64,000 nucleotides of DNA, taken from NCBI RefSeq assembly GCF_014892575.1, contig NZ_JADBGI010000012.1, positions 1 through 64,000 of the forward strand. Reading direction: 5' to 3'. The notes below the pieces were generated by a model, which was not told the DNA's origin, did not search any database, and was given only the letters and a program-made list of their open reading frames with translations. The position numbers and the translations under genes were made by a program. This document shows, in pieces, positions 51,133 through 61,817 of the stretch. Within the stretch, counting starts at the first letter, position 1; each line of letters begins with the position of its first letter. The DNA is from Nocardiopsis coralli. GTDB lineage: Bacteria; Actinomycetota; Actinomycetes; Streptosporangiales; Streptosporangiaceae.

Positions 51133-53253
51133 ATGGCAGACCGCTCCGTCGAAGCACCGAGGGCCGCACGGCCCCAGGACATCCGCAACATCGCGCTGGT
51201 CGGCCCGTCCGGCGCCGGAAAGACGACCCTGGTCGAAGTGGTCCTGCACGCGTCGGGCCGCATCGACCGCCCCGGAACCGTGGAGGGCGGCACGACCGCC
51301 TCCGACCGCGACCCCGTCGAGCAGCGGCAGGAACGCTCGGTCCACCTGACCGTCAACCCGGTGATGGTGGACGGCATCAAGGTCAACCTGCTCGACACCC
51401 CCGGTTACGCCGACTTCCTCGGTCCCCTGCGCGCGGGCCTGCGCGGGGCCGACGCCGCCCTGTTCGTGGTCTCGGCCGCGGACGGCGTCGACGGCCGCAC
51501 CCGCCTGCTGTGGCGCGAGTGCGCGGCGCTGGGCATGCCGCGCGCGGTCGCGGTCACCAAGATCGATCACCCCCGCGCCGACCACGACGCGGTGGTGGCC
51601 CAGTGCCAGGAGGCGTTCGGGCACGGCGTGCACCCGGCGTACGTGCCGGCTGTCGAGGGAGAGGGTGAGGCCCGGCGTGTGACGGGGGTCTGGGGCCTGA
51701 TCTCGGAGCGCTTCTACGACTACTCCGAGGCCTCCGAACCGGGTTCCCCGCCGCAGCAGCGCGAGGCCCCTGACTGGTTGCGCGCGGCGGCGGGCCCGCT
51801 GCGCGAGGAGCTGGTCGAGGAGGTCATCACCGAGAGCGAGGACGAGGGCCTCATGGAGCGCTACGCGGAGGGCGGGTCCCTCGACCCCGACCTGCTCATC
51901 GCCGACCTGAAGAAGGCCGTCGCCGCGGGCGGTTTCCACCCCGTGCTGGCCCTGAGCCCGACGACGGGGGTGGGGGTGCGCGAGCTCCTGCGGGAACTGC
52001 CGTTGGCGTGCCCGGACCCCACGCGCCGCCCGCTCCCCGAGGTGGTGCGCCCCGACGGCCGCCCGGTCCGGGGGCTCTCCTGCGACCCGGAGGGCCCGCT
52101 CGTGGCCGAGGTGCTGTCCACCACCGGCGATCCGTACGTGGGACGGGTCAGCCTGGTGCGGGTCTTCTCGGGCACGCTCAGCCCGGAGAGCACCGTGCAC
52201 GTGGCCGGCGAGGACCACGGCACGGACGAACGCGCGGGCCGGATCACGGTCCCCTCCGGACGGGACGCGGAACCGGTCGGCCAGGTCGTGGCCGGGGACC
52301 TGTGCCTGGTGGCCAAGGTTCCGGCGGCCCGCACCGGCGACACCCTGTCCGAGCCCGAGGACCCGTTGCGCGCCGTCCCGTGGGCGCCGCCTCAGCCGGT
52401 GTACGCGATGGCGGTGCGGGCGACCCACGCGGGCGAGGAGGACAAGCTCGCCCGCGCGGTCACACGCCTGGCGGCCGAGGACCCGTCCCTGAGCGTGGAG
52501 GTCGAACCCGAGACCCACCGGATGGTGCTGTGGACGCTGGGCGAGGCACACCTGGACTCCGCGCTGGACCGCCTCGACCACCACTTCGGGGTGCACGTGG
52601 ACACCGCCGACCCGCAGGTGCCGCTGCGCGAGACCTTCACCGTCCCCGCGCAGGGGCTGGGCCGCAACGTCAAACAGAGCGGCGGGCACGGGGAGTTCGG
52701 GGTCTGCAGGATCGAGGTGGAACCGTTGGAGTCCGGCGCGGGCCTGCAGTTCGTCGACCGTGTCGTGGGCGGTGTGGTCCCGCGCCAGTACGTGCCCGCG
52801 GTGGAGAAGGGCGTGCGCGCGCAGATGGAGGAGGGCGTCGGGTCGGGGCGCCCGATCGTCGACCTGAAGGTGACTCTGCACGACGGGAAGGCGCACTCGG
52901 TGGACTCCTCCGAGATGGCGTTCCAGAAGGCGGGCCGGCTGGCGCTGCGGAACGCCGCGGAGGAGGGGCGGCTGCGGACCCTGGAACCGGTGGACGAGGT
53001 CGCGGTGGAGGTCGACGACGAGCACCTGGGCGCGGTGATGAGCGACCTGTCGGCCCGGCGCGGACGTGTCGTGGGCACGGAGGGTTCCGGGGACGGGCGT
53101 GTGCTGGTCCGCGCGGAGGTGCCGCGGTTGGAGACGCTACGGTACGCGGTGGAGCTGCGGTCGATCGCGCACGGTTCGGGCACGTTCACGCGCGCGTACC
53201 TGCGCCACGAGCCGCTGCCGCCGCGGGTGGAGGCGCGCCTGGCCGAGCACTGA
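51133..53253 (+). CDS. Elongation factor G-like protein (EF-G2)
   Basis: A 706-residue translational GTPase of the EF-G-like group that actinomycetes carry beside the true EF-G. G1 is GPSGAGKTT, G3 DTPGYADF and G4 TKID; domains II to V follow (domain IV includes GQGLGRNVKQSGGHGEFG-like sequence, where the first residues correspond to the tip of EF-G domain IV). The start is the ATG at 51133; an in-frame GTG at 51052 would add 27 unconserved residues. The role of this paralogue is unsettled. In Mycobacterium the homologue (FusA2) does not replace EF-G. No ribosomal genes are near. Confidence 0.9.
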   Translation: MADRSVEAPRAARPQDIRNIALVGPSGAGKTTLVEVVLHASGRIDRPGTVEGGTTASDRDPVEQRQERSVHLTVNPVMVDGIKVNLLDTPGYADFLGPLRAGLRGADAALFVVSAADGVDGRTRLLWRECAALGMPRAVAVTKIDHPRADHDAVVAQCQEAFGHGVHPAYVPAVEGEGEARRVTGVWGLISERFYDYSEASEPGSPPQQREAPDWLRAAAGPLREELVEEVITESEDEGLMERYAEGGSLDPDLLIADLKKAVAAGGFHPVLALSPTTGVGVRELLRELPLACPDPTRRPLPEVVRPDGRPVRGLSCDPEGPLVAEVLSTTGDPYVGRVSLVRVFSGTLSPESTVHVAGEDHGTDERAGRITVPSGRDAEPVGQVVAGDLCLVAKVPAARTGDTLSEPEDPLRAVPWAPPQPVYAMAVRATHAGEEDKLARAVTRLAAEDPSLSVEVEPETHRMVLWTLGEAHLDSALDRLDHHFGVHVDTADPQVPLRETFTVPAQGLGRNVKQSGGHGEFGVCRIEVEPLESGAGLQFVDRVVGGVVPRQYVPAVEKGVRAQMEEGVGSGRPIVDLKVTLHDGKAHSVDSSEMAFQKAGRLALRNAAEEGRLRTLEPVDEVAVEVDDEHLGAVMSDLSARRGRVVGTEGSGDGRVLVRAEVPRLETLRYAVELRSIAHGSGTFTRAYLRHEPLPPRVEARLAEH

Positions 53254-53267
53254 GCGCGCCCGGGGCC

Positions 53268-54035
53268 TCAGAACACGCGTCCGGGCCGGCCCCGGTCGGC
53301 CAGCGCCGCGAACCGGAACGTGTTGATCGGGTGGCTGGAGACCAGGTTCACGAGCAGCACGAAGAACCCGGTGTCGGTCTGCGCGCGGCCGGCGATGTCG
53401 TCGAAGTCCACGTCGGGGTACAGGTACTTGCCCGCGGCCAGCACCCGCAGCCCGTGGCGTCCCTCGGGGCAGAAGGCGTACGCGTGGTTGTCGGCGGTGT
53501 ACTCCTGTGCGCGCCCCAGGGAGCTGCCGACAGCGGGGATCACGTTGGCGACGGAGATGCCGAACTGGCGCCAGAAGGACGTGTGGCCCGCGGCGATGTG
53601 GCCGACCTCGTGGCCGATGACGAACCGCAGCGCGTCGGGGTCGGCCAGGCGCCCTCCGACCTCGAACAGGTCGCTGTTGACGGCCACGTAGCGCCGCCGC
53701 CCGTGGCCGGACGCGAACGCGTTGACGACGCCGTTGCCGAGCACGACGTAGGCCTCGGGGACACGCGGCATGCCGAACTGCTCGGCGGCCTCGCGCACCA
53801 TCCGGTGGGCCTCGGGGAACTGGTCCTCGGTTATGCGCACACCGTTGACGCGTTGCAGCGCGTGTGTGTAGCCGCGCACGAAGTAGACCAGCGCGGGGAT
53901 GCTGAGCAGTAGCAACGGTTCGTCGGTCGCCCCGGACACGAAACGGCTGACCGCCCCGAGGACGGCCAGCCCGGTGACGGCCACGCACACCGCGAGCACG
54001 GCGTTCTCGCTCGGGTGGCGCAGCCGTCGGCGCAC
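53268..54035 (-). CDS. M48-family membrane metallopeptidase
   Basis: A 255-residue peptidase with two N-terminal membrane helices (about 10-30 and 40-55) and the zinc motif GHEVGHIAAGH (HExxH); the third ligand Glu is in GRAQEYTADNHA, which is the conserved E-x-x-AD segment. HtpX-like proteins of this kind degrade damaged membrane proteins, but this one is shorter than HtpX. GTG at 54035. It follows the M20 gene by 47 bases and may be in its operon. It ends 14 bases from the convergent EF-G2 stop. Confidence 0.88.
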   Translation of the reverse strand: MRRRLRHPSENAVLAVCVAVTGLAVLGAVSRFVSGATDEPLLLLSIPALVYFVRGYTHALQRVNGVRITEDQFPEAHRMVREAAEQFGMPRVPEAYVVLGNGVVNAFASGHGRRRYVAVNSDLFEVGGRLADPDALRFVIGHEVGHIAAGHTSFWRQFGISVANVIPAVGSSLGRAQEYTADNHAYAFCPEGRHGLRVLAAGKYLYPDVDFDDIAGRAQTDTGFFVLLVNLVSSHPINTFRFAALADRGRPGRVF

Positions 54036-54082
54036 GCGGGGGTCACCCCAGCCCCATCGGGCGGGACGGCCCCCGTGCGCGT

Positions 54083-55948
54083 TCAGGACCGCTGGTCGGG
54101 GTCGGTCCGGTCCTCGTCGTCACCGTCCTGCGGGGGCGGGCCCTGGTGGGCGCTGCCCTCGGGCGGCGGGCCGGAGTAGGCCGGGCCGGACGGCGGTGTC
54201 TGCGGCGGCTCACCCTGGCCGGTGTCGCCGTCGTCCTGCAGGTACCGCTCCATGTCGGCCGGGTGGGTGGTCGGCGGGCTCTGCGTGGGTGCGCCGCCGG
54301 TGTCACCCGCGGGCGGTGCCGCCTCGCCGGGGCCCTCGCTCCAGGAGGAGGACGCCGCCAAGAACGGGTTCTCGTAGGCCTCCTCGGGCGCGAACGGCTC
54401 CCCGAGCGGCGGACCGGCCGGGGCGGGACCCCCGGGTGCCGGCTCGGCCGGAGCGGGTTCCCCCGGCTCGGGAGCACCCGGGACCGGCGGCTGGTCGGCG
54501 AACGGCGCGGGCTCCCCCGGGAAGGGTTCGCCGGGCACACCCTCCGGAACCGGCTCCCCCGGCACTGCGCCCTCGGCCGGCAGGCCCTCGGGGGCGGGGC
54601 CCGGAACCGCGGCCCCCACCGGCGCATCGACCGGCGGGCCCGCGGGAGCCCCCGCGTCCTCGGCGGGTGCGGCCACCGGCGCCGCGTCGGGGTTCTCCTC
54701 GGCCAGGTAGGCCAGGGCGGCGACGGTGATCGCGGCCAGCCCGGCGCGCAGCGTGGGCTCGCGCGCGGGGGCGAAGTACGGCGAGTGGTTGCTGGGGACG
54801 TTGCCCATCTTCTCGTAGGGCGTGTTGCCCGGCGCGGACTCCCACACGTCGTGCGGGGTGGCGCCCACGAACCAGAACACGTACGGGATCGGCTGCGGGT
54901 CCCCGGGCAGGCCGAAGGCGCAGAAGTCCTCCGTGGCCGGCGAGGGGTCGGGCAGGTGGATCACGTACTCGTCGCCGAAGTAGGCGTGGTGCGCGGAGGC
55001 GACCTCGTTGGTGCTCGCGGGGTCGTTGAAGGTGGCCCCGCTGCCCTGGAACCGCTCGACCTCGGGTTCGCGCCCGGCACCCGAGGCGGCGGCCTCGGCG
55101 CGCACGATGCGTTCGATGGCCTCCTCGAGCTGCTGCACGACGTTGTCGTTGAGCGCCCGGGTGCTGATCTCCAGGTAGGCCTCGTCCGGGATGATGTTGG
55201 CCTTGGTGCCGGCCTGGATACGGCCGACGGTCAGCACGGCCATCTCGCTGGGGCTGATCTCGCGCGAGACCACGCCCTGCAGCCGGGAGACCACGTTCGC
55301 CGCGATGAGCACCGGGTCGACGGTGGTGTGCGGCTGGGAGGCGTGGCCGCCCTCGCCGAAGATCCGGACCCGGTAGGCGTTGGCCGCGCCGAGGATGATG
55401 CCGGCGCGGTGGGAGATGAGCCCGGCCGGCTGGGGCCCCAGGTGCTGGCCCAGCACGACGTCGGGGCGGCCGAAGCGGTCGAAGAGGCCGTCGTCGATCA
55501 TGCCCTGGGCGCCGTCGAGGGTCTCCTCACCCGGCTGGGCGACGATCATGACGGTCCCGGCCCACTGGTCGCGGGTCTCCGAGAGCAGGTCCGCGGCGCC
55601 GACGAGGCAGGCCGTGTGCGCGTCGTGGCCGCAGGCGTGCATGACGTGCACCTCGCCACCGTCGGGGTCGTCGACCCGGGCGGTACTGGCGTAGGGCAGT
55701 CCCGTCTTCTCCTCCAGCGGGAGGGCGTCCATGTCGGCGCGCAGCATCACCGTGGGTCCGGGCCCGTTGCGCAGGATGCCGACGACACCGGTGCCGCCGA
55801 TGCCCTTGTGCACCTCGTAGCCGGTCCGGGTGAGCCATTCGGCGACCCCGCTGGCGGTGCGGTGTTCGGCGTGGGACAGCTCCGGGTTCTTGTGGAGGTC
55901 GACGTAGAACCCCTCGACGAGCGGAAAGATCTCGTCGAGGAGTCGCAT
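54083..55948 (-). CDS. M20-family amidohydrolase with Pro-rich C-terminal extension
   Basis: A 621-residue protein. The first 430 residues are a complete M20D amidohydrolase (hippurate/IAA-amino-acid hydrolase type): LRADMDALPLEE, HACGHDAHTA, the Glu pair in QPGEETLDGA and a His near GQHLGP, with the dimerisation domain between. The next 190 residues are low-complexity Pro/Gly/Ala/Glu with PPG-, GEP- and PAPAE-type repeats and no membrane segment, unlike other M20 enzymes, which end at about 400. I start at the ATG at 55948 after GGGAG; an upstream GTG would add about 20 residues. The extension looks like a surface or protein-contact tail. Confidence 0.85.
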   Translation of the reverse strand: MRLLDEIFPLVEGFYVDLHKNPELSHAEHRTASGVAEWLTRTGYEVHKGIGGTGVVGILRNGPGPTVMLRADMDALPLEEKTGLPYASTARVDDPDGGEVHVMHACGHDAHTACLVGAADLLSETRDQWAGTVMIVAQPGEETLDGAQGMIDDGLFDRFGRPDVVLGQHLGPQPAGLISHRAGIILGAANAYRVRIFGEGGHASQPHTTVDPVLIAANVVSRLQGVVSREISPSEMAVLTVGRIQAGTKANIIPDEAYLEISTRALNDNVVQQLEEAIERIVRAEAAASGAGREPEVERFQGSGATFNDPASTNEVASAHHAYFGDEYVIHLPDPSPATEDFCAFGLPGDPQPIPYVFWFVGATPHDVWESAPGNTPYEKMGNVPSNHSPYFAPAREPTLRAGLAAITVAALAYLAEENPDAAPVAAPAEDAGAPAGPPVDAPVGAAVPGPAPEGLPAEGAVPGEPVPEGVPGEPFPGEPAPFADQPPVPGAPEPGEPAPAEPAPGGPAPAGPPLGEPFAPEEAYENPFLAASSSWSEGPGEAAPPAGDTGGAPTQSPPTTHPADMERYLQDDGDTGQGEPPQTPPSGPAYSGPPPEGSAHQGPPPQDGDDEDRTDPDQRS

Positions 55949-56458
55949 GACCACACTCCCGTGCTGGGCGGCACGGTTGGGGTCCACCGCGTGCGGCACG
56001 GTTTCCACCGCCTTCTTCGTTCTCGACTGGGGCAGTCGCCTGTCGGGGGGCACCTGTACTCCCCCGCAGCTTAACGGCGGAGGTGTGCGGGGCGGCATCC
56101 GCATGGTGTCCACGGGACGGACCGAACCCTTGCGGGCATGGGTTAGGGTCTGCACACGGAAAGCGACCCCGTGCCGTTCGTCGGCCAGGTCACACGCCAC
56201 CCGCCACCGCGGACGTCCAGGCATGTGACTTTCTCGGAACTTTCCGCCGGTTCGGGCGAACCACTGGATGCTCCGGTCACATCACAGTAAGGTAACGGAG
56301 CACGATGTGGACGGAACCCGCGACCCTGCCGGTGTCCCCCACGCGCACCACGCGGCACCGGCGACAGCGTTCGATCTCCCTCGACGAGACCCGGCCCCGC
56401 ACCACGGCCGGCCCTCCGAACGTCCCTGCCCAAGACACCCGATCCCCGGAGTCCACCT
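55949..56458. other. Divergent gap between M20 and acyltransferase genes
   Basis: No gene is supported. The palindrome GGTTCG-GG-CGAACC lies at 56249-56262 and could be an operator. GGTCACATCACAGTAAGGTAA begins at about 56275. The promoters of both genes must lie here, but no clean -35/-10 pair is visible. Confidence 0.4.
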
Positions 56459-57724
56459 GTGGCCTCATCCACGACCAGCCCGGCGTCCCCGCAGCCCGAT
56501 CCAGGGCGCGGCGTGAGTCGCGCCCCGGGCTCCGCCGCGCGTCCCGAGAAGGCCACCCAGGCCCCGGGGCGCGATTCACGCCTGGACAACGCCAAGTTCC
56601 TGCTCATCGCGCTGGTCGTGTTCGGCCACGCGATCGAACCGCTGCGGGACTACGCCCCCACCCAGGTCATCTACTACTGGTTCTACATGTTCCACATGCC
56701 CGCGTTCATCCTGATCAGCGGGTACTTGTCCAGGAACTTCGACGCCTCCTCCTCCCGCGTCGAGAAGGCGGTCCTGACCCTCGCGGTCCCCTACCTCATC
56801 TTCTGGGCCATCCACCAGGGGATCTACGCGGCCGAGGACGGCATGCCCGACTCGCTGTCGGTGCTGACCCCGACCTGGTCGCTGTGGTTCCTGGTCGCGC
56901 TCTTCCTCTGGCGGCTCAGCGTGCCGGTGTGGAAGCGCCTGCGCTGGCCCGTGACGATCGCGGTGATCATCTCCGTCTTCGCCGCCACCGCGGACCTGAC
57001 CACGACCATGGCCCTGGGCCGTGTCCTGAGCTTCCTGCCCTTCTTCGTGCTGGGCCTGAGCCTGCGCAAGGAGCACTTCGAGCTCCTGGACCGCACGTGG
57101 GCGCGCGTGGGTGCGGTCGCCGTCTTCGCCGTCACCTTCGCCTTCGCGCTCTTCATCGCCAACGAGGAGGTCAGCCGCGAGTGGCTGTTCTGGCGTGAGA
57201 GCCTCAGCGACCGCGACATCGACCCGATCCTGCCCAGCATGGCGATCCGGTTGACGTTCATGGCGATCGCGCTGGCGATGTCCTTCGCGTTCCTGGCGCT
57301 CACGCCGAAGAAGAAGACCTGGTTCACCAAGCTCGGCGCCTACACGCTGTACGTGTACCTGGGCCACGGTGCCTTCTTCCTGATCCTCAAGGCCTCGCCG
57401 TTCTACGAGTACTTCGAGGGGACCGGCCCGGTCGGCCTGGCCGTGACCACGTCGATCGCCGTGGCGGTGACCCTGCTGCTGTGCACGCCGTGGGTGCGCA
57501 AGGCCCTGAAGTGGGCCGTGGAGCCGCAGCCCCAGTGGTTGCTGCGGAGCGACGAACCGGCGCCCAAGGCGGCGATGTCCGGGTCGAACCCCGCGGAGGA
57601 GGCGAGCACGGCGGAGCGTCCCGAGGCCGCGCAGGGCTCGGCAGCCGCGGGCCCCGCGCCCGACGGCAGCCCCGCCGGACCGTCCTCCGGCGGGGGTGAA
57701 GGGCCGCGCCCCGGCGCTTCCTGA
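56459..57724 (+). CDS. Acyltransferase 3 family membrane protein
   Basis: A 421-residue integral membrane acyltransferase of the fucose-4-O-acetylase/OafA type. The motif NAKFLLIALVVFGHAIEP (with catalytic His in the first helix) opens a series of about ten membrane spans; FYMFHMPAFILISGYLSR is the second family motif. The N-terminal 40 and C-terminal 60 residues are Ser/Pro/Ala-rich and cytoplasmic. It would O-acylate a cell-wall or exported sugar. The GTG at 56459 has GGAG upstream. It converges on a CDP-alcohol phosphatidyltransferase gene, which also suggests an envelope-related region. Confidence 0.87.
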   Translation: MASSTTSPASPQPDPGRGVSRAPGSAARPEKATQAPGRDSRLDNAKFLLIALVVFGHAIEPLRDYAPTQVIYYWFYMFHMPAFILISGYLSRNFDASSSRVEKAVLTLAVPYLIFWAIHQGIYAAEDGMPDSLSVLTPTWSLWFLVALFLWRLSVPVWKRLRWPVTIAVIISVFAATADLTTTMALGRVLSFLPFFVLGLSLRKEHFELLDRTWARVGAVAVFAVTFAFALFIANEEVSREWLFWRESLSDRDIDPILPSMAIRLTFMAIALAMSFAFLALTPKKKTWFTKLGAYTLYVYLGHGAFFLILKASPFYEYFEGTGPVGLAVTTSIAVAVTLLLCTPWVRKALKWAVEPQPQWLLRSDEPAPKAAMSGSNPAEEASTAERPEAAQGSAAAGPAPDGSPAGPSSGGGEGPRPGAS

Positions 57725-57731
57725 CCCTCCC

Positions 57732-57803
57732 GGGGCACCCCGCGGTGCCCCCGCATACGACGAGTGCCGTGTCGGATCCCCTCGGGGAACCGGCACGGCA
57801 CTC
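57732..57803. terminator. Two consecutive hairpins between convergent genes
   Basis: GGGGCACC (57732-57739) pairs with GGTGCCCC (57744-57751), then GAGTGCCGTG (57762-57771) pairs with CACGGCACTC (57794-57803) over a 22-base loop and is followed by TCGTGTG. Together they separate the acyltransferase gene from the convergent phosphatidyltransferase gene. Confidence 0.7.
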
Positions 57804-57866
57804 TCGTGTGTACGGGGAAGGCCTCTGCGTCCGTGTGTGGGGGCGGAGGCCTCTGCGTCGGGGCTG

Positions 57867-58796
57867 CTAGCTCCCGTTGCCGGCGGACGTGCCCCCGGAA
57901 GCGGCCAGCTGGGCCATGCGCGCCTCGAAGCGGCGGGTGTCCTTGTACAGGCGCCCCACGAGCACCACCTCGAAGAACGACAGCGCCAGGATCGAGAAGA
58001 CCGCCACCGGGATGATGAGGCTGTTGAGCGGGGTGAACAGCGCCACCAGCACGGTGACCGGGGCGACCACGCACAGGAACATCTCGAACTCGATGCCGCT
58101 GAACAGGTGCGGGCGCACGCGGTGCCGCAGCAGGGTGTCGCGCACCCGCGGGTACAGGCCGGTCGGGCGCGGGGCGTCGGCCGCGCGGGCGGGCTCGGGG
58201 GCTCCGGTCTCCGCGTCCTCGGGGTCACCGGCGGGCTCGGCCACCTGCGCGGCGGGGTCGGGACGGCCCTCGGCCTCCGCCAGCTTCTGGTTCATGGTGC
58301 GGCGGGTCTTGGCCACCTGCGGGCCGTTGAGGTAACGCAGCAGGTCGAAGAAGACCACCACGGGCGCCAGGATCAGGTACGAGACCTCGCCCGTGGACAG
58401 CCACTGCCCGATGAGCAGGGCCATCACGCAGCCGAAGAAGCGGATCCGGTCGAACACGAAGTCGACCCAGCTGCCGAACACCGATCCGGTGCCCTTGAGC
58501 CGGGCGATCTTGCCGTCCATGCAGTCCAGCACGAAGCTCAGGTGGAACAGCAGGGCGCCGGCCAGCAGCCACGGCCATCCGGTCCCGGGCGTGAACGCGG
58601 GGACGAGGAAGGACAGGGCCGACAGCAGGCCCAGCACGCCCGCGCCCGCGGTGAGCTGGTTCGGGGTGATGGAGGTCCGGTTGGCCGTCCACACCACCAG
58701 TGGGCCGGCGAGCGGGTCCGTGAGATAGACCGTCCACCAGGCGTCCTTCGCCTTGTAGGTCTCGGCCTTGACCTGCGCCAGAGTGAAACGCGTCAT
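57867..58796 (-). CDS. CDP-alcohol phosphatidyltransferase family protein
   Basis: A 309-residue membrane enzyme. The full family signature D-x-x-D-G-x-x-A-R-(x8)-G-x-x-x-D-x-x-x-D is present (DCMDGKIARLKG, then GSWVDFVFD). About six membrane segments flank it, and a Pro/Ala/Glu-rich loop (about 195-235) interrupts the C-terminal half. It transfers a phosphatidyl or phosphoalcohol unit from a CDP donor; candidates are inositol-, glycerol- or sugar-phosphate lipids. The ATG at 58796 has GGAGAG. It is divergent from guaB1. Confidence 0.9.
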   Translation of the reverse strand: MTRFTLAQVKAETYKAKDAWWTVYLTDPLAGPLVVWTANRTSITPNQLTAGAGVLGLLSALSFLVPAFTPGTGWPWLLAGALLFHLSFVLDCMDGKIARLKGTGSVFGSWVDFVFDRIRFFGCVMALLIGQWLSTGEVSYLILAPVVVFFDLLRYLNGPQVAKTRRTMNQKLAEAEGRPDPAAQVAEPAGDPEDAETGAPEPARAADAPRPTGLYPRVRDTLLRHRVRPHLFSGIEFEMFLCVVAPVTVLVALFTPLNSLIIPVAVFSILALSFFEVVLVGRLYKDTRRFEARMAQLAASGGTSAGNGS

Positions 58797-58953
58797 AGAA
58801 GGGCTCTCCAGAGCGCCCCGCCGCCGCGGCGCGAGAGGTCACGGCACCGGATTTCGTGGGGCGGCCAAGGGGCATGAACAAGCGGGAACCGAGACATCAT
58901 GGCAGACGGGGTGTCGACCGGCCTAATCAGTGGACGGCATAATTGACCGGTAA

Positions 58954-60471
<1,518 letters not shown>

Positions 60472-60483
60472 CCCGTCCCGAAG

Positions 60484-60508
60484 GGGGCCGGCCCACCCGG
60501 CCGGCCCC
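60484..60508 (+). terminator. Terminator of the guaB1-type gene
   Basis: A perfect ten-base stem, GGGGCCGGCC (60484-60493) and GGCCGGCCCC (60499-60508), with a five-base loop and the tail TTTCGTG, 12 bases after the stop codon. Confidence 0.82.
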
Positions 60509-60511
60509 TTT

Positions 60512-60975
60512 CGTGTGCGCGAGGCCCGACAGCGCACGACGCGGATCGGCATGCTCGCGCTCCTCGCGATCCCCGGGCCGAAGGGCATGCGATGAGCCCC
60601 TGCACGCGGGATGCTCGCGGATGACCCCACCCCGCACCCGCTGATTGCGCGGGGTCACGCATGCGGGGACCTTGTCCGGTCCGCCGACGGGCCCGGGCCG
60701 AAGGCCCGGCACCAGCCTCGACGCACGCGGGATACGGGGCGTGGCAGCGAAGCGGCATGCTCGCGAATGACCGTTCATCGTGCGGGCCCCGCTGCACCCG
60801 CCGTGCGCTCACACGCGTGCCACGCGTGCTGCATGCGGGTGCATACCGCGGAGCGGCCCCCACATGCATCGTGTGCCCCTCGCATGCGGGCTGCCTGCGC
60901 AACAGGCCGACCGGGCGCAGACCCGGCGATGAATCCGGGCAGGCGGGATGCTTCCGGCCTCTTTCGCGGACCCGG
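60512..60975. repeat. Gap rich in GCATGC-containing short repeats
   Basis: No gene is supported. GGATGCTCGCGGATGACC (from 60609) and GGCATGCTCGCGAATGACC (from 60754) are close copies; CATGCGGG occurs near 60659, 60832 and 60882; CACGCGGGAT occurs at about 60603 and 60725. A related GCATGCGGG motif lies in the gap near 48.2 kb. The region lies between the terminator of the guaB1-type gene and the convergent endonuclease V gene, so it does not hold their promoters. Confidence 0.5.
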
Positions 60976-61746
60976 TCAGAGCTGCGCCTTCTCCGCCTCG
61001 TAGGCCTTGCGGCGCTCGCCGCAGAGCCGGTCGGCGTGGCGGATCGGCTCGGGCACCCGGTAGCTGGGCGAGAGCCGCAGGATCAGGTCGGCCGAACCGG
61101 CCAGGTCCACACGGTGCCCGACGGAGACGTAGACCGGCTTGACGCCCGTGCGCGTGCGCAGCACACGCCCGATGACCTCGGCCCCGTCGTCGGCCAGGCG
61201 GGTGGAGTCCTCCACGACCTCCGAGCGCCCGGCGACCATGGGCGTCCAGGACCCGCGCTCCTCGCCGGGCACGCTGTGCCGCCCGTACAGCACCGACTTG
61301 GCCGAGCCGACGACGGGCCTGTCGAGCAGCACCCCGAGGTGGCTCGCGATCCCGAACCGGCGGGGGTGGGCCACGCCGAACCCGTCGCAGACGATCACGT
61401 CGGGCGTGGTGGTGAGCTCCGTCAGCGCGGTCAGTACCGGGGGCAGCTCACGGAACGCGAAGAGCCCCGAGATGTAGGGGAACGCCACCTCCGCGGTCAC
61501 GGCGACACGTTCGACGACCTCCAGGGTCCGGGCGTCCATGACCACGGCGGCGGCCGCGAGCGCGGGGTCGTCCTTGGCGTAGGAGACGTCGAGGCCGCAC
61601 ACCAGGCGCACCCCGTCCACGTCGAGCGCCTCCTCACGCACCCGGTCGGCCATGCGGCGCTGCACCGCGACGGCCTCCTTGGGGTCGGAGGGCCAGCGCT
61701 CGGGGTCGTCCAGGACCCGTGCCGCGAGCTCGGCGATCTCTGCCAC
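60976..61746 (-). CDS. nfi: Endonuclease V (deoxyinosine 3' endonuclease)
   Basis: A 256-residue DNA-repair nuclease that nicks beside deoxyinosine. The family motifs are visible: CGLDVSYAKDD (first acidic residue), FPYISGLFAFRELPP, VCDGFGVAHPRRFGIASHLG and the later VSVGHRVDL. The GTG at 61746 follows GGGAGGA, which decides it against longer frames. It precedes no other gene in the operon and follows the M23 peptidase gene by 71 bases. Confidence 0.9.
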   Translation of the reverse strand: MAEIAELAARVLDDPERWPSDPKEAVAVQRRMADRVREEALDVDGVRLVCGLDVSYAKDDPALAAAAVVMDARTLEVVERVAVTAEVAFPYISGLFAFRELPPVLTALTELTTTPDVIVCDGFGVAHPRRFGIASHLGVLLDRPVVGSAKSVLYGRHSVPGEERGSWTPMVAGRSEVVEDSTRLADDGAEVIGRVLRTRTGVKPVYVSVGHRVDLAGSADLILRLSPSYRVPEPIRHADRLCGERRKAYEAEKAQL

Positions 61747-61817
61747 GTCGTGTCCTCCCGTTACGTGTGGGGCCGTCCCCTCCATCCAACCGCACCCGGG
61801 GAGCGCGCGGTCCGGCG

